Shown here: positions 30,089-38,358 of the stretch, piece by piece
How the letters are laid out: each line of letters opens with the position of its first letter
Numbering within the stretch: position 1 is the first letter of the stretch
NCBI GenBank assembly: GCA_963817905.1
Contig: CAWFPS010000003.1
Location: 124,001-188,000 of the forward strand
DNA: 64,000 nt
Reading direction: 5' to 3'
Source of the DNA: VRUE01 sp963817905
Lineage (GTDB): Bacteria; Actinomycetota; Thermoleophilia; Solirubrobacterales; 70-9
The notes under the pieces: generated by a model
What the model was told of the DNA's origin: nothing
Database searches by the model: none
What the model saw: the letters and a program-made list of their open reading frames with translations, nothing else
Program-made: the position numbers and the translations under genes

Positions 30089-30526
30089 ATGGCCGTTTAC
30101 CGCACCGAGTTCGAGATCAATGCAGGAGACGCCCGGGTCTGGTCGATCCTCACCGACTTCGACAGCTATGGAGATTGGAATCCATCGCTGCCCTCGATCT
30201 CCGGTGAGCTCAGTCCCGGCAGCACCGTGTCGCTGACGCTGGGCATGCCCGGGCGCCCCTCGCCCAAGGTCAAGGCCAAGCTCATCGACATCGAACCTAA
30301 TCGGCGCTTGACCTGGCACGGCAACGCCGGAGCTGACTGGATCTTCGCCGGCGACCGCACGTTCGCGATCGAGCCGCTAGGCACCGGAAAGGTGAGCTTC
30401 ACCCACGTCGAGGATGTTCGCGGCGCACTCTTCCCACTGTTCCGGGTGGTCATGGGCAGCGCGATCCAGCAGAGCCACGATGCGTTCAACCAGGCGCTGA
30501 AGAACCGAGCCGAGGGGCTGGAGTAG
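30089..30526 (+). CDS. SRPBCC/START-like domain protein
   Basis: The ATG at 30089 follows GAGAGGAG and gives 145 residues with the SRPBCC pattern: FEINAGDARVWSILTDFDSYGDWNPSLP at about 8-35, an LSPGSTVSL strand, a VEDVRG strand and a C-terminal long helix. The fold makes a hydrophobic pocket for lipids or polyketides. No specific ligand can be named. The 234 bp before it hold no gene that I can support. Confidence 0.85.
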   Translation: MAVYRTEFEINAGDARVWSILTDFDSYGDWNPSLPSISGELSPGSTVSLTLGMPGRPSPKVKAKLIDIEPNRRLTWHGNAGADWIFAGDRTFAIEPLGTGKVSFTHVEDVRGALFPLFRVVMGSAIQQSHDAFNQALKNRAEGLE

Positions 30527-30684
30527 ACGGCACCGGCCGAAGCCGGTCCGGCGGATCACGCTTGGTCCTATTCCCACGCGATGGGAGCAACAGATCAAGG
30601 AACCTGATGTCGAGAGACTCTGACAGGCTCCGCTCACCAGGTAAGGGCCGCGACAGACTCGGCCCACGACGCCAGGAGGACACC

Positions 30685-31122
30685 ATGCTTCAGCGGATGG
30701 ACAACGTGCTCATCGTCGTCGAGGACCTCGAAGCTGCCAAGGCGTTCTTCGTCGAGCTGGGTATGGAGCTGGAGGGCGAGACGACCGTCGAGGGGCCATG
30801 GGTGGACCAAACCGTCGGGCTCGACGACGTCCGCGCCGACATCGCGATGATGCGGACCCCGGACGGGCACGGCCGGGTGGAGCTGTCGAGGTTCCACAGG
30901 CCGCCGGCGGTCAGAGCCGAGCCCGAAAGCGCGCCGGCGAACGCGCTGGGCATACGCCGCATCATGTTCGCTGTCGACGACGTCGACGACGTGGTTGCCC
31001 GCCTGCGCGGCCACGGCGCCGAGCTCGTCGGCGAGATCGCACAGTACGAGGACATCTACCGACTCTGCTTCCTGCGTGGCCCCGAGGGCATCATCATCGG
31101 ACTGGCCGAGCAGCTCAGCTAA
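30685..31122 (+). CDS. VOC-family (glyoxalase/bleomycin-resistance fold) protein
   Basis: The ATG at 30685 follows AGGAGGAC and gives 145 residues. Two beta-alpha-beta-beta-beta modules are seen: MDNVLIVVEDLEAAKAFFVELGMELEG at 5-31 (longer than shown as key parts) and RRIMFAVDDVDDVVARLRGHGAEL near 88-112, ending RGPEGIIIGLAEQL with the metal Glu candidate. Enzymatic type unknown; family members are isomerases, dioxygenases or resistance proteins. Confidence 0.85.
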   Translation: MLQRMDNVLIVVEDLEAAKAFFVELGMELEGETTVEGPWVDQTVGLDDVRADIAMMRTPDGHGRVELSRFHRPPAVRAEPESAPANALGIRRIMFAVDDVDDVVARLRGHGAELVGEIAQYEDIYRLCFLRGPEGIIIGLAEQLS

Positions 31123-31273
31123 CCCATGCGCGGTCGGGGGCGGCCGCGGTCGGGCACTTCTCCATTGCGCGAAGAGCCAGGACGCGCCTGCCGGGTGATT
31201 CTTCATCAATTTCATCAAAGGGCTCGACTCCCGATAGAAGAGGCTCTGAATCTAATTGAATGATGGACTGCAT

Positions 31274-31627
31274 TCAGTCGCCCTCTGGAATAGGTGGGCG
31301 TGAGCGCCGGTTCCGCCAGGTGATGGAGAGCAGCACTCCAAAAAGGAGTGGGATTCCGGTAAAGGTGATAATTGTCACTACATATGGAAGCCATAGTGCT
31401 GGGTTTCCGTCATTTTCTTCCGGGTTCCAACCAATTACCCGGCCGATCAATGGTCCGATAATGACAAAAACAACCCACCAGCGTCCAACCGCGACGCCGA
31501 CTATCGGCGCCATCAACCACGCGACAATTAGTGGCGCAGCAGGCATCCCTGGGTTTAGGTTGTCAAGGGCACACAGAACCGCAAACGCACTGCCATAGAC
31601 AACGGCTAGGAGGACGCGCCAAGTCAT
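31274..31627 (-). CDS. small integral membrane protein
   Basis: The 117-residue product has three to four hydrophobic helices (about 4-22, 30-50, 50-67, 82-103) and a basic C-terminus RNRRSRP. No family is recognised. Its DNA is less G/C-rich than the surroundings (for example 31340-31420), suggesting transfer or relaxed codon use. It is isolated, with 151 bp and 250 bp of gene-free DNA on its two sides. Confidence 0.5.
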   Translation of the reverse strand: MTWRVLLAVVYGSAFAVLCALDNLNPGMPAAPLIVAWLMAPIVGVAVGRWWVVFVIIGPLIGRVIGWNPEENDGNPALWLPYVVTIITFTGIPLLFGVLLSITWRNRRSRPPIPEGD

Positions 31628-31759
31628 CTGCCTCGAACGTACTCCGTCACGGCAGATGCGTTACAGAGGGCCATCTTCAAGTTACCGCTACCGCTTTGCG
31701 CGAGAAGCGGAGGGGAGCTGCCAACCCGGGACAACTGCTCCTCCCCCGGCCGGGGTCGA

Positions 31760-31820
31760 GAGGTCGACGCAGCCGACATTCACACCACCCTGGGTGGGTC
31801 AAAGTCGGCTGCGCTGCCGG
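31760..31820. repeat. palindromic repeat, copy A of a two-copy family
   Basis: About 60 bp that match 44431-44491 at roughly 52 positions. The outer stem pairs GCAGCCGAC (31769-31777) with GTCGGCTGC (31804-31812); an inner stem CCACCC/GGGTGG is centred at 31791. The inner stem of the other copy has changed in both arms. It lies in the 31628-31877 gene-free stretch. Confidence 0.75.
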
Positions 31821-31877
31821 ACCCACCGCATCGTCGACCTGGGCGCAAGTGGCCGGTAAGCGTTGCCGGTCACACCG

Positions 31878-32279
31878 CTAGCCTGCCCACCAGTCGCGCT
31901 GGCCATCGACGTCCTCGCGCGGGGCCTCGCCGAGATTGGGCGCGCCGATGACGAGGATCTCGAGGCCCTCCGGCCCGGCCTCGTAGCCTCGCCACGTACC
32001 GGGCGGGACGCGCACCGCGTCCCATTCGGTGAGCTCGACGATCTCGTCGTCGAGCTTCATCCGCCCGCCCCCGCGCAGGACCACGTACACCTCCTCCTGC
32101 TGCTTGTGCGTGTGGCCGTACGGAAAGCGATAGTTGGGCGGGACGCGCTGGTAGCAAAGACCGGACTGCTCGAGCTCGAGCGCCTTGGTTGCGAGGCGGA
32201 ACTCGAGGTCCGGCGCGCCGTCGAAGTTTGACCCGAGATCCTCCAGGTCCTGCTTCAGGTTCCTGAGCGTGAACGGCAC
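31878..32279 (-). CDS. cupin-domain protein
   Basis: The 133-residue protein shows the cupin-2 pattern: PYGHTHKQQEEVYVVLRG at about 54-71 with the two His and Glu of motif 1 and a WDAVRVPPGTWRGYEAG motif 2. The His-x-His/Glu set can bind a metal. It may be an isomerase-type, storage-type or regulatory cupin; function cannot be assigned. It ends near the palindromic repeat copy A. Confidence 0.82.
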   Translation of the reverse strand: MPFTLRNLKQDLEDLGSNFDGAPDLEFRLATKALELEQSGLCYQRVPPNYRFPYGHTHKQQEEVYVVLRGGGRMKLDDEIVELTEWDAVRVPPGTWRGYEAGPEGLEILVIGAPNLGEAPREDVDGQRDWWAG

Positions 32280-32401
32280 GGCGCAACCCTATGACACCCC
32301 TGGCTGGAGTCGCCGATCTCCGGAACGGTACGTAGCGCAGGCCTTATCATTCGACCGCACTAGGGGTCCGCCTTGGTACGACGATCGGGAGGGATGACTG
32401 A

Positions 32402-33445
32402 ATGAGACGGATACTCGGTGGGCGCCATGCTCTGATTGGCGCGCTGGTCGTGCTGGTCGCCGCCCTCGCCGTCTTTGCGGTCCTGGGCCTCGCCGATGAC
32501 GATCCACCCGCCGTGGCGGAGGACGAGCTGCCGGTGGGCTGCGAGTCGGGTCTGCCCTACATCACCTGCACCTATACGAGCTCGACGAAGCTCCCCTTCG
32601 ACTCGATGGAGAGCCAACTCGAGTCCGCCCTCGATCGCCAGCTTGACTCCTCGACGCCGGTTTGGATCCAGGCCTGGGGCGGCCGGGGGGCGAAGGGAGC
32701 GAACTGGGAAGGCAACCCCGGCGCATTCAGCGGCTACGCCGGCTACGCGATCACGGTCCAGTCGGTAGGCGCTCTCACCGGCCGTACCCTTTATCTCTAC
32801 GTCGCCGCCGACGGCTCCAAGCACGCCAATTACTCCGGCCAGGGCGGGGCCTCGACAATCGCTTCGACGCAGCCGCTGTCCCAGAGCAGCAGCGTCCCAG
32901 GCGGCCTGATCGCGGTCGCGGCCGGCTCCGGCGGCGGCGGCAAGGCCGGGGAGAACTGCTATGGCGGCCGCGGCGGCAACGGTGGGGTGGCGATAGCCAC
33001 TCAGCAGAGCACCAGTGGATACGGAGGGAACGGCGGTGGCCCGACCCAGGGAGCGGGAGGGAATGATGGCCGGGGTGGCGCCGGCGGTGGCAGCGCCGGC
33101 AATACCGGCGCCGGCGGCCTCGGTGGCTACGGTGGCGCCGGGAACTCCAAGGGCTCGGCGAGTGGGTGGGTGGAAGTCGACGCCGTCGACGCGGCGGCGG
33201 ACGGTTGGAATGCCGGAGCCGGTGGCGAGGGACGCGGCGGAGGTGGTGGTGGCGGCTACGGCGGCGGAGGCGGTGGTGGCGAATGCACATATGTGAAGAG
33301 CGTGAGTGGCGACGCCAACGGTGGCGGCGGAGGAGGCGCCAGCTGGGCGCTCGGCGACGCGCTCGGCGATGCCAATGCCCCAGCCGACTCCAAGCAGGGC
33401 GATGGCGTCAGCTCGAAAGTCGTGCTGACCTTCGACGTCAGCTGA
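32402..33445 (+). CDS. glycine-rich exported protein
   Basis: The 347-residue protein has an N-terminal hydrophobic signal or anchor (residues about 12-30), a short Cys pair (VGCESGLPYITCTYT), and then a Gly-rich domain from about 90 to 347 (WGGRGAKGANWEG, GGGGKAGENCYGGRGGNG, GGGGGGGYGGGGGGGEC). The start W-I-Q-A-W-G-G-R-G-A is like the glycine-rich fold of ALK-type receptor ectodomains and bacterial surface proteins, which is a hexagonal polyglycine lattice rather than disorder. Two Cys in the glycine region could form a disulfide. A hairpin (33454-33500) follows. Confidence 0.7.
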   Translation: MRRILGGRHALIGALVVLVAALAVFAVLGLADDDPPAVAEDELPVGCESGLPYITCTYTSSTKLPFDSMESQLESALDRQLDSSTPVWIQAWGGRGAKGANWEGNPGAFSGYAGYAITVQSVGALTGRTLYLYVAADGSKHANYSGQGGASTIASTQPLSQSSSVPGGLIAVAAGSGGGGKAGENCYGGRGGNGGVAIATQQSTSGYGGNGGGPTQGAGGNDGRGGAGGGSAGNTGAGGLGGYGGAGNSKGSASGWVEVDAVDAAADGWNAGAGGEGRGGGGGGGYGGGGGGGECTYVKSVSGDANGGGGGGASWALGDALGDANAPADSKQGDGVSSKVVLTFDVS

Positions 33446-33453
33446 AGTCCCGG

Positions 33454-33500
33454 TTCCGGTGCGCTTTATGTGGTCATAGGAGGGAAAAGGCGCACCGGAA
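33454..33500. repeat. inverted repeat, copy 2 of the CATAGGAGGG hairpin family
   Basis: TTCCGGTGCG (33454-33463) pairs perfectly with CGCACCGGAA (33491-33500); the stem extends with one bulge. The loop side holds CATAGGAGGG (33475-33484), identical to copy 1 at 9071-9080. It lies 8 bp after the glycine-rich gene stop. Confidence 0.7.
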
Positions 33501-33608
33501 CGAGGAGTTCGGTCGGCCCTGCCTCGACGAGAGCCTCGGTGGTTTTCCTCCGCACGCCACGTCGTTTGCACGGATGGCAGGCGTCCAGAAGGCAACTAGC
33601 CTCCGGCA

Positions 33609-34085
33609 ATGTGCGCATACCTTCACTCGGTGCCGGATCTTGCCAGGGGCGATCCGGATGGTCGGGCGGCGGCGTCGATCACCGTGGTTCTGGCCGATGC
33701 TCACACATTGACCCGTCGTGGCCTGCGGCTGCTACTCGAAGGGGCGGAGGGCATCGAGGTGGTCGCCGAGGCACACGACCTGGCGTCCGCCATGGACCAT
33801 GTTCGTGGCAAGAAGCCCAACGTGCTCGCCCTCGACCTCCGCATGCCCGAGGAGACCCGCAAGGCGCTGATCGGTGAGCTTCGCGAGCGAACGCTTGACA
33901 CGCGCGTGGTGGTCCTGACGATGCACGAGAGCCCCACATTCGCTCAGCGCGTCCTCGCAGACGGCGCGCTCGGCATAGTTCGCAAGGAGCACGCCGACCA
34001 CGAGCTGCCCCAGGCGGTTCGTGCTGCCGCCGAAGGCGAGAGGTACATCAGCCCGCGGATTGGCGACGGAAAGGGCTCGCGCTAG
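33609..34085 (+). CDS. stand-alone response regulator receiver protein
   Basis: The 158-residue protein is a receiver with phospho-acceptor Asp76 (LALDLRMP), Thr104 and Lys126; the acidic pair is Asp30-Ala31 instead of the usual Asp-Asp. It ends RYISPRIGDG where NarL-type regulators continue into a LuxR helix-turn-helix, so there is no output domain. It may act by protein contact. No kinase is adjacent. It overlaps the convergent degenerate-GGDEF gene by 4 bp. Confidence 0.85.
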   Translation: MCAYLHSVPDLARGDPDGRAAASITVVLADAHTLTRRGLRLLLEGAEGIEVVAEAHDLASAMDHVRGKKPNVLALDLRMPEETRKALIGELRERTLDTRVVVLTMHESPTFAQRVLADGALGIVRKEHADHELPQAVRAAAEGERYISPRIGDGKGSR

Positions 34086-35026
34086 GACGCAGCCTGCTCG
34101 CCGGCCTGTTCGCCGGCCTGTTCGACCAAGCCTTCGACAGTGGCATTGTCTGCATCCAGAGAAGCTGCGATCCCGATGCCGGTCGCCTCCTCGGGGTGAT
34201 GCTCGGCAAACTCAGAGCACCCCTCGGCGAGCCAGTCCTGCGCGTCGCCGGGGTCGACCTCAGCGAGAGCGCAGACGAACTCATTGTCGCTCCAGCGAAC
34301 AATCGAGTCGAAAGGGCGGAGCTTCCGCCGCAGGGCAAGGAAGAGATCGCGCGACAAGGCGGTCCGAGCCGGGTCGTCCTTGTGCTGCTCGGCCTGGGCG
34401 GCCTGCCCGAAGGTGACGACCCCGAGTGCGAACGTGCGGTTCACGTCCCGGGCACGCTCGAGCTCATGGCGCAAGATCATCTCTCCGAGCCGCCGCCCGT
34501 AGGCGCCGGTCGACTCGTCCATCTGGGAGCGCTCGATCTCAGCCATCAGCAGCTCGCGATCGCGGGCGGCCTCTTGGCGGTCGCGGGCCGCTTGCTCGCG
34601 GTCGCGGGCGGCGCGCTGGCGGTCCTCGGTTGCCCGTGCCCTGGCGGCGGCGGCGCTGGCCCTCGCCACAGTCGCCACCTTGGCGGCGGGGCTGTCCCTG
34701 CCAAGTTCGCCCGCCATCTCCTCGGCGGCCCTGTCGATCTCCTCGGCCTCGCGGTCGCGAGCCGCGGCTATCTCGTCGCGGTGGCTGGCCATCTCGTCGC
34801 GGCGCCATGCCTGCTCGTGGCGTTCGGCGGCGACCTGGGCGCGGACCGCGGTTGTCGCCATCCGGGCCATCGCCCCCTCTCCCCGGCCCGCCTTGGCCAG
34901 CTCATGGGCGCGCAGCCCGTCGGAACCGGCCGAGGGATTTGCCTCCAGCTCGCGGTCGGCGAGAAGCTGATCGCGGTCGGAGACACGCTGGTCGGCGTCT
35001 GACGCTGCCTGGTCGCGATCGGCCAT
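34082..35026 (-). CDS. DQ/RD-repeat protein with degenerate GGDEF domain
   Basis: The 314-residue product has an N-terminal block of DQ-x-A-S-D and RD-x-Q/E-A-A-R units, likely a charged coiled coil (1 to about 165), and then a GGDEF-like domain (DESTGAYGRRLGEMILRHELERAR, RPFDSIVRWSDNEFVCAL). The active-site loop reads WSDNEF in place of GGDEF, so diguanylate cyclase activity is doubtful. The in-frame sequence keeps coding for DQ-x-A-S-D repeats for about 90 nt upstream of the ATG at 35026 but no start codon is found there, so the true 5' end is uncertain or damaged. Confidence 0.75.
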   Translation of the reverse strand: MADRDQAASDADQRVSDRDQLLADRELEANPSAGSDGLRAHELAKAGRGEGAMARMATTAVRAQVAAERHEQAWRRDEMASHRDEIAAARDREAEEIDRAAEEMAGELGRDSPAAKVATVARASAAAARARATEDRQRAARDREQAARDRQEAARDRELLMAEIERSQMDESTGAYGRRLGEMILRHELERARDVNRTFALGVVTFGQAAQAEQHKDDPARTALSRDLFLALRRKLRPFDSIVRWSDNEFVCALAEVDPGDAQDWLAEGCSEFAEHHPEEATGIGIAASLDADNATVEGLVEQAGEQAGEQAAS

Positions 35027-35280
35027 GCTCTGATCGGTGTCGGAGGCGGTCTGATCGTCGTCAGACGCGGTTTGGTCTCGGTCCGATGCTGACTGATCGG
35101 CTTCGAACTCAACAGAACGCCGACGCCATGGGACTTTTGGGGCGATAGGGGCCTCTCTTCGGCCGATGAGGGCTGCCCTAAGGGAGCTTTACCCGATCAG
35201 CCGTACACCGAGAGTAGCGCGCTGAACGAAAAGCGTTACTTCGACCACTCATTTCAGCCGCACCGAATGGCTCGCCGACG

Positions 35281-36882
35281 CTAAGAAGACCTGAGGCGGG
35301 TCTTTTCCACCCGGGCGAGCTTACGCTTCAGGCGCTGGAATTCCCGCTCCTGCTTTTCGGTTCGTTCGTAGCCTTCGTGGGCGAGGTTCCTGCGCTCCAG
35401 GGGGTCGGTCTTGAGGTCGTACATCTCCCACTGGGTCGGAACGCGGCCCTTGGCGTCGTAGTAGCGGGCCAGCTTCCAGCGGCCTTCGCGGATGCTGACT
35501 ATGTGGTTGGGCGGTTTCGGGTAGGGCCGGTTTTTCTGGCCCGACTGGTAGTCGTCGTAGGTGAAGACGACGTAGTCCTGAACGGATTTCTTGGTCGAAG
35601 GGTGCAGGACCAGCTTCGAGTAGTCGACGCCCTGCCAGTTGGTGCGGGCGGATTTCGGCGCCGCCGCGAGGCTGGCCAGGGTCGGCAGGAAGTCGACGTG
35701 GGAGACGAGCGCTTCGGTCTTGGCCGGCTTCGGGAAGAGCTTCGGGTTGGAGTAGACAAGCGGCACCCGCGTCGACTCCTCGTAGAAGTTGAAGTTCTTC
35801 TGCCGCATGCCGCCGTGGGCGAGGCCCATCTCACCGTGGTCGGCCGTGCGCACGATCAGGGTGTCTTCGAAGAGCCCGGTCTCTTCCAGCTTGTCGAGGA
35901 CGTTGACCAGGTAACTGTCTGAGGAGCGCATCAGGTTGCCGTAGAAGTTGAGGTAGCTGCGCATCTGTTCGGGGTTTTTCGGCTTCCCGGTGAGGTTGAA
36001 GATGTTGCGGAACTCTTCCTGCACGGTGGGCTTGGTCGAGAGGTCTTCCTTGGCGGTCGCCGGGGCGTGGATGTCGCCCTGCAGCCAGGTCTTGTCATAG
36101 CCCGCTTCGTCGAAGGATTTGCTCGGGTAGAAGAGGACGTCGTGGGGGTTGACGACCGAGATCACCATGAAGAAGGGCTGCTGCTGGGCGGCGGTCGAGT
36201 CCAGGTACTGGAGCGCCCCCTCGGTGCCGTCCTCGACCGTCCCGACCGAGTCGATGAAGCGGCCGTCGTTGTCGACGTAGCCGCCGCCGGCCTCGGGCAC
36301 CGTCTGGTTGGCGCCGGCGTCGGGTGGGTTCCAGCGGTAGAAGCCGTACTTTTCGAGATCCGAGGGCTTGGCATTTTCTTTTTCGGCCGGTTTCGAGCAG
36401 TGCCACTTGCCCTTGTAGACGACGTTGTAGCCCGCTGCCGACATCACCGTGGCGAGGTTCCTCAGTTCCACGGGCAGGTCGACCTGCGGGTTCTTCGGCG
36501 GTTCCATGTCTTCCTCGAGCGTGTACTTGACCCCGTGCTGGGCGGGGAAGAAACCGCTCATCAGGGTCGAGCGCGCGGGCGAGCACATGCAGGCATTGGT
36601 GAAGGCGCGTTCGAAGCTGAGCCCGTGCTGGCGCAGGCGCCGCATCCCGGGCAGGTTCTGGCGCAGCCAGTGCGGCGGGAAGTGTTGGATCGCCCGCTCC
36701 TGGTCGGTGAGGAAGAGGACGATGTTCATCCCGGCGACGTCCTTGCGCTTGCCTTTGGCGGCGGCGAGTGCCTGCTCGACCCCGCTGCCCTGGGCGAGCA
36801 GCGCGGCGGCGGCGACGCTGGCGCCGGAGCCGATCAGCTGCTTGCGGGTGAGGCCGCTGTCGGGCCTGTCCGTTTCGCTCAT
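35281..36882 (-). CDS. sulfatase (alkaline phosphatase superfamily)
   Basis: The 533-residue protein starts with a TRKQLIGSG...ALLAQG segment, a Tat-like export signal, and continues with the sulfatase core: FLTDQE (metal Asp), CMCSPARSTLMSG near 97-109 with the CxPxR motif whose Cys is converted to formylglycine, KGKWH near 160 and TADHGEMG near 370. Substrate unknown; likely an organosulfate. ATG overlaps the propeller stop (ATGA). It is last of a three-gene operon. A longer open frame to 37569 reads antisense to the propeller and is not real. Confidence 0.9.
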   Translation of the reverse strand: MSETDRPDSGLTRKQLIGSGASVAAAALLAQGSGVEQALAAAKGKRKDVAGMNIVLFLTDQERAIQHFPPHWLRQNLPGMRRLRQHGLSFERAFTNACMCSPARSTLMSGFFPAQHGVKYTLEEDMEPPKNPQVDLPVELRNLATVMSAAGYNVVYKGKWHCSKPAEKENAKPSDLEKYGFYRWNPPDAGANQTVPEAGGGYVDNDGRFIDSVGTVEDGTEGALQYLDSTAAQQQPFFMVISVVNPHDVLFYPSKSFDEAGYDKTWLQGDIHAPATAKEDLSTKPTVQEEFRNIFNLTGKPKNPEQMRSYLNFYGNLMRSSDSYLVNVLDKLEETGLFEDTLIVRTADHGEMGLAHGGMRQKNFNFYEESTRVPLVYSNPKLFPKPAKTEALVSHVDFLPTLASLAAAPKSARTNWQGVDYSKLVLHPSTKKSVQDYVVFTYDDYQSGQKNRPYPKPPNHIVSIREGRWKLARYYDAKGRVPTQWEMYDLKTDPLERRNLAHEGYERTEKQEREFQRLKRKLARVEKTRLRSS

Positions 36883-38309
36883 TTTCTCCTCCGGAAGATG
36901 TCGACGGCGTTGCTGGCGAACGAGGTCGAGTAGAGATACCGCCCGTCGGGGCTGAGCGCGATCGAGCTCACCCCGCGCAGGGCGCGTGCGTGCGTGCAGC
37001 CGGGCACCGAGCGCGGCGCGAGGCAACCGCGCCGGCGGGGCTTCTGGGTCAGCTTGCCGGAGCGACTGCCGCGGTCGAGGACGTCGATCGCACCGGTAGC
37101 GAAGGCGGCGAGGTAGGCGTTCTTCCCGTCGGGAGAGATCGCCAGGCCCTCGGGCGCCCGCATCGCCCGGCCGAAGGAGCAGCCGACGGCGCGCAACCAG
37201 ACCAGGCAGCCCGCCGTGCCCTGCTTCTGCACCAGCCCGCCGCTGGCGCGCGAGCGGGCGAAGGCGGTGACGCTGTTGCTGAATAGCGAGGTGACGTAGA
37301 CGTCGCCGCCGGGGTTGAAGGCGACCGCGTTGGCGCCGCTCAGCTGCACGCCGGTGACGCAGCCGGTGAGCGCCGCGCCGGCGATGCAGCCGCTGCCGTC
37401 GCTCGCCTGGCTGAGGGTGCCGGTCGCGGTGTCGCGGGCGAGAGTGACGAGCGCATTGGAGAGGGCGCTGGCGACGTAGAGGCTGGTGCCGTCGCTGCTG
37501 ATCGCCATCCCCTCCGGGGCACCGAGGGCGATGCCGGGGGCGCAGCCGGAGATCGCTTCGGCGATGCAACCGGTCGTGTCGCCCGGCTGGGTGAGGGCGC
37601 CGCTGGCGGGGTCACGATCGAAGACCGCGACGGCGTCGCCGAAGAACGAGCCGACGTAGACACTGGCCCCGTTGGGGCTGATCACGACCACGTCGGGGCC
37701 GACCAGCGCCCGGCCGGCGGCGCAGACGGGAACCGGCAGGCCGGAGATGCAACCGGCACTGGCGGGCAGCTGGGTCAGGGCCCCGGTCGAGCGGTTGCGG
37801 TGGAAGGCGCCGATCGTGTTGCTCCCTCGCGAGGTGGCGTAGACGTTGCGGCCGTCGGCGCTGACCGCGACCGAGTTGGGGCCGTCAAGCCCGATCGCGG
37901 TCGCGCAGTGGCTGGCGCCTTTGGCGGCGATGCAGCCCGCCGCGCCCTTCGGCTGGGTGAGCTTGCCGGTGCGGGTGTTGCGGCGGAAGATCGCGATCGC
38001 GTCGCTGCGCGAGGAGGCGACATAGGCACTGCGGCCGTCGGGGCTGAGCGCAATCGCCCGCGAGCCCATGAAGGGTCCGGGACCCTTGAGCGCGCGAGCC
38101 GTACCGCAGCCAGCGGAGGGCGCGGAGCGGTCGACCAGGCAGCCGCCGGTGCCGCCGAGCTGGGCGAGGGTTCCCTGCCGCGCCCAGGAGGACTGGTGCT
38201 TCGGTGCGGGCGCGGCGGCCGCGCTCGCCGGAAGCGCCAGGACGGCGAACGTCGCAAGGGAGACCAGCGCCCGGTTAGCGAAATGCGGCTTCTGGGTGCC
38301 CGGGCGCAT
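36879..38309 (-). CDS. exported beta-propeller (lactonase-like) protein
   Basis: The 476-residue protein has a signal peptide (MRPGTQKPHFANRALV, then a hydrophobic core) and about seven repeats of a blade containing ISPNG/SPDG-x-x-x-Y-V-x-S and a following TGxLTQ strand, each ending in a Cys pair (GCIAxxxxxxC). The pairs likely form one disulfide per blade. The layout fits a YncE/lactonase-like beta-propeller. It probably acts outside the cell with the sulfatase encoded next to it; binding partner unknown. Coupled to the sulfatase by ATGA. Confidence 0.85.
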   Translation of the reverse strand: MRPGTQKPHFANRALVSLATFAVLALPASAAAAPAPKHQSSWARQGTLAQLGGTGGCLVDRSAPSAGCGTARALKGPGPFMGSRAIALSPDGRSAYVASSRSDAIAIFRRNTRTGKLTQPKGAAGCIAAKGASHCATAIGLDGPNSVAVSADGRNVYATSRGSNTIGAFHRNRSTGALTQLPASAGCISGLPVPVCAAGRALVGPDVVVISPNGASVYVGSFFGDAVAVFDRDPASGALTQPGDTTGCIAEAISGCAPGIALGAPEGMAISSDGTSLYVASALSNALVTLARDTATGTLSQASDGSGCIAGAALTGCVTGVQLSGANAVAFNPGGDVYVTSLFSNSVTAFARSRASGGLVQKQGTAGCLVWLRAVGCSFGRAMRAPEGLAISPDGKNAYLAAFATGAIDVLDRGSRSGKLTQKPRRRGCLAPRSVPGCTHARALRGVSSIALSPDGRYLYSTSFASNAVDIFRRRK

Positions 38310-38358
38310 GCCTGGCGAGCGTAGTCCCGCTCGCGGACGCAGGCAACTCAGTGCCGGC

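Noticed and set aside
36883..37569. Extended sulfatase frame
   Set aside because: It overlaps the propeller gene out of frame; the ATG at 36882 has export signal features and overlaps the propeller stop by ATGA.
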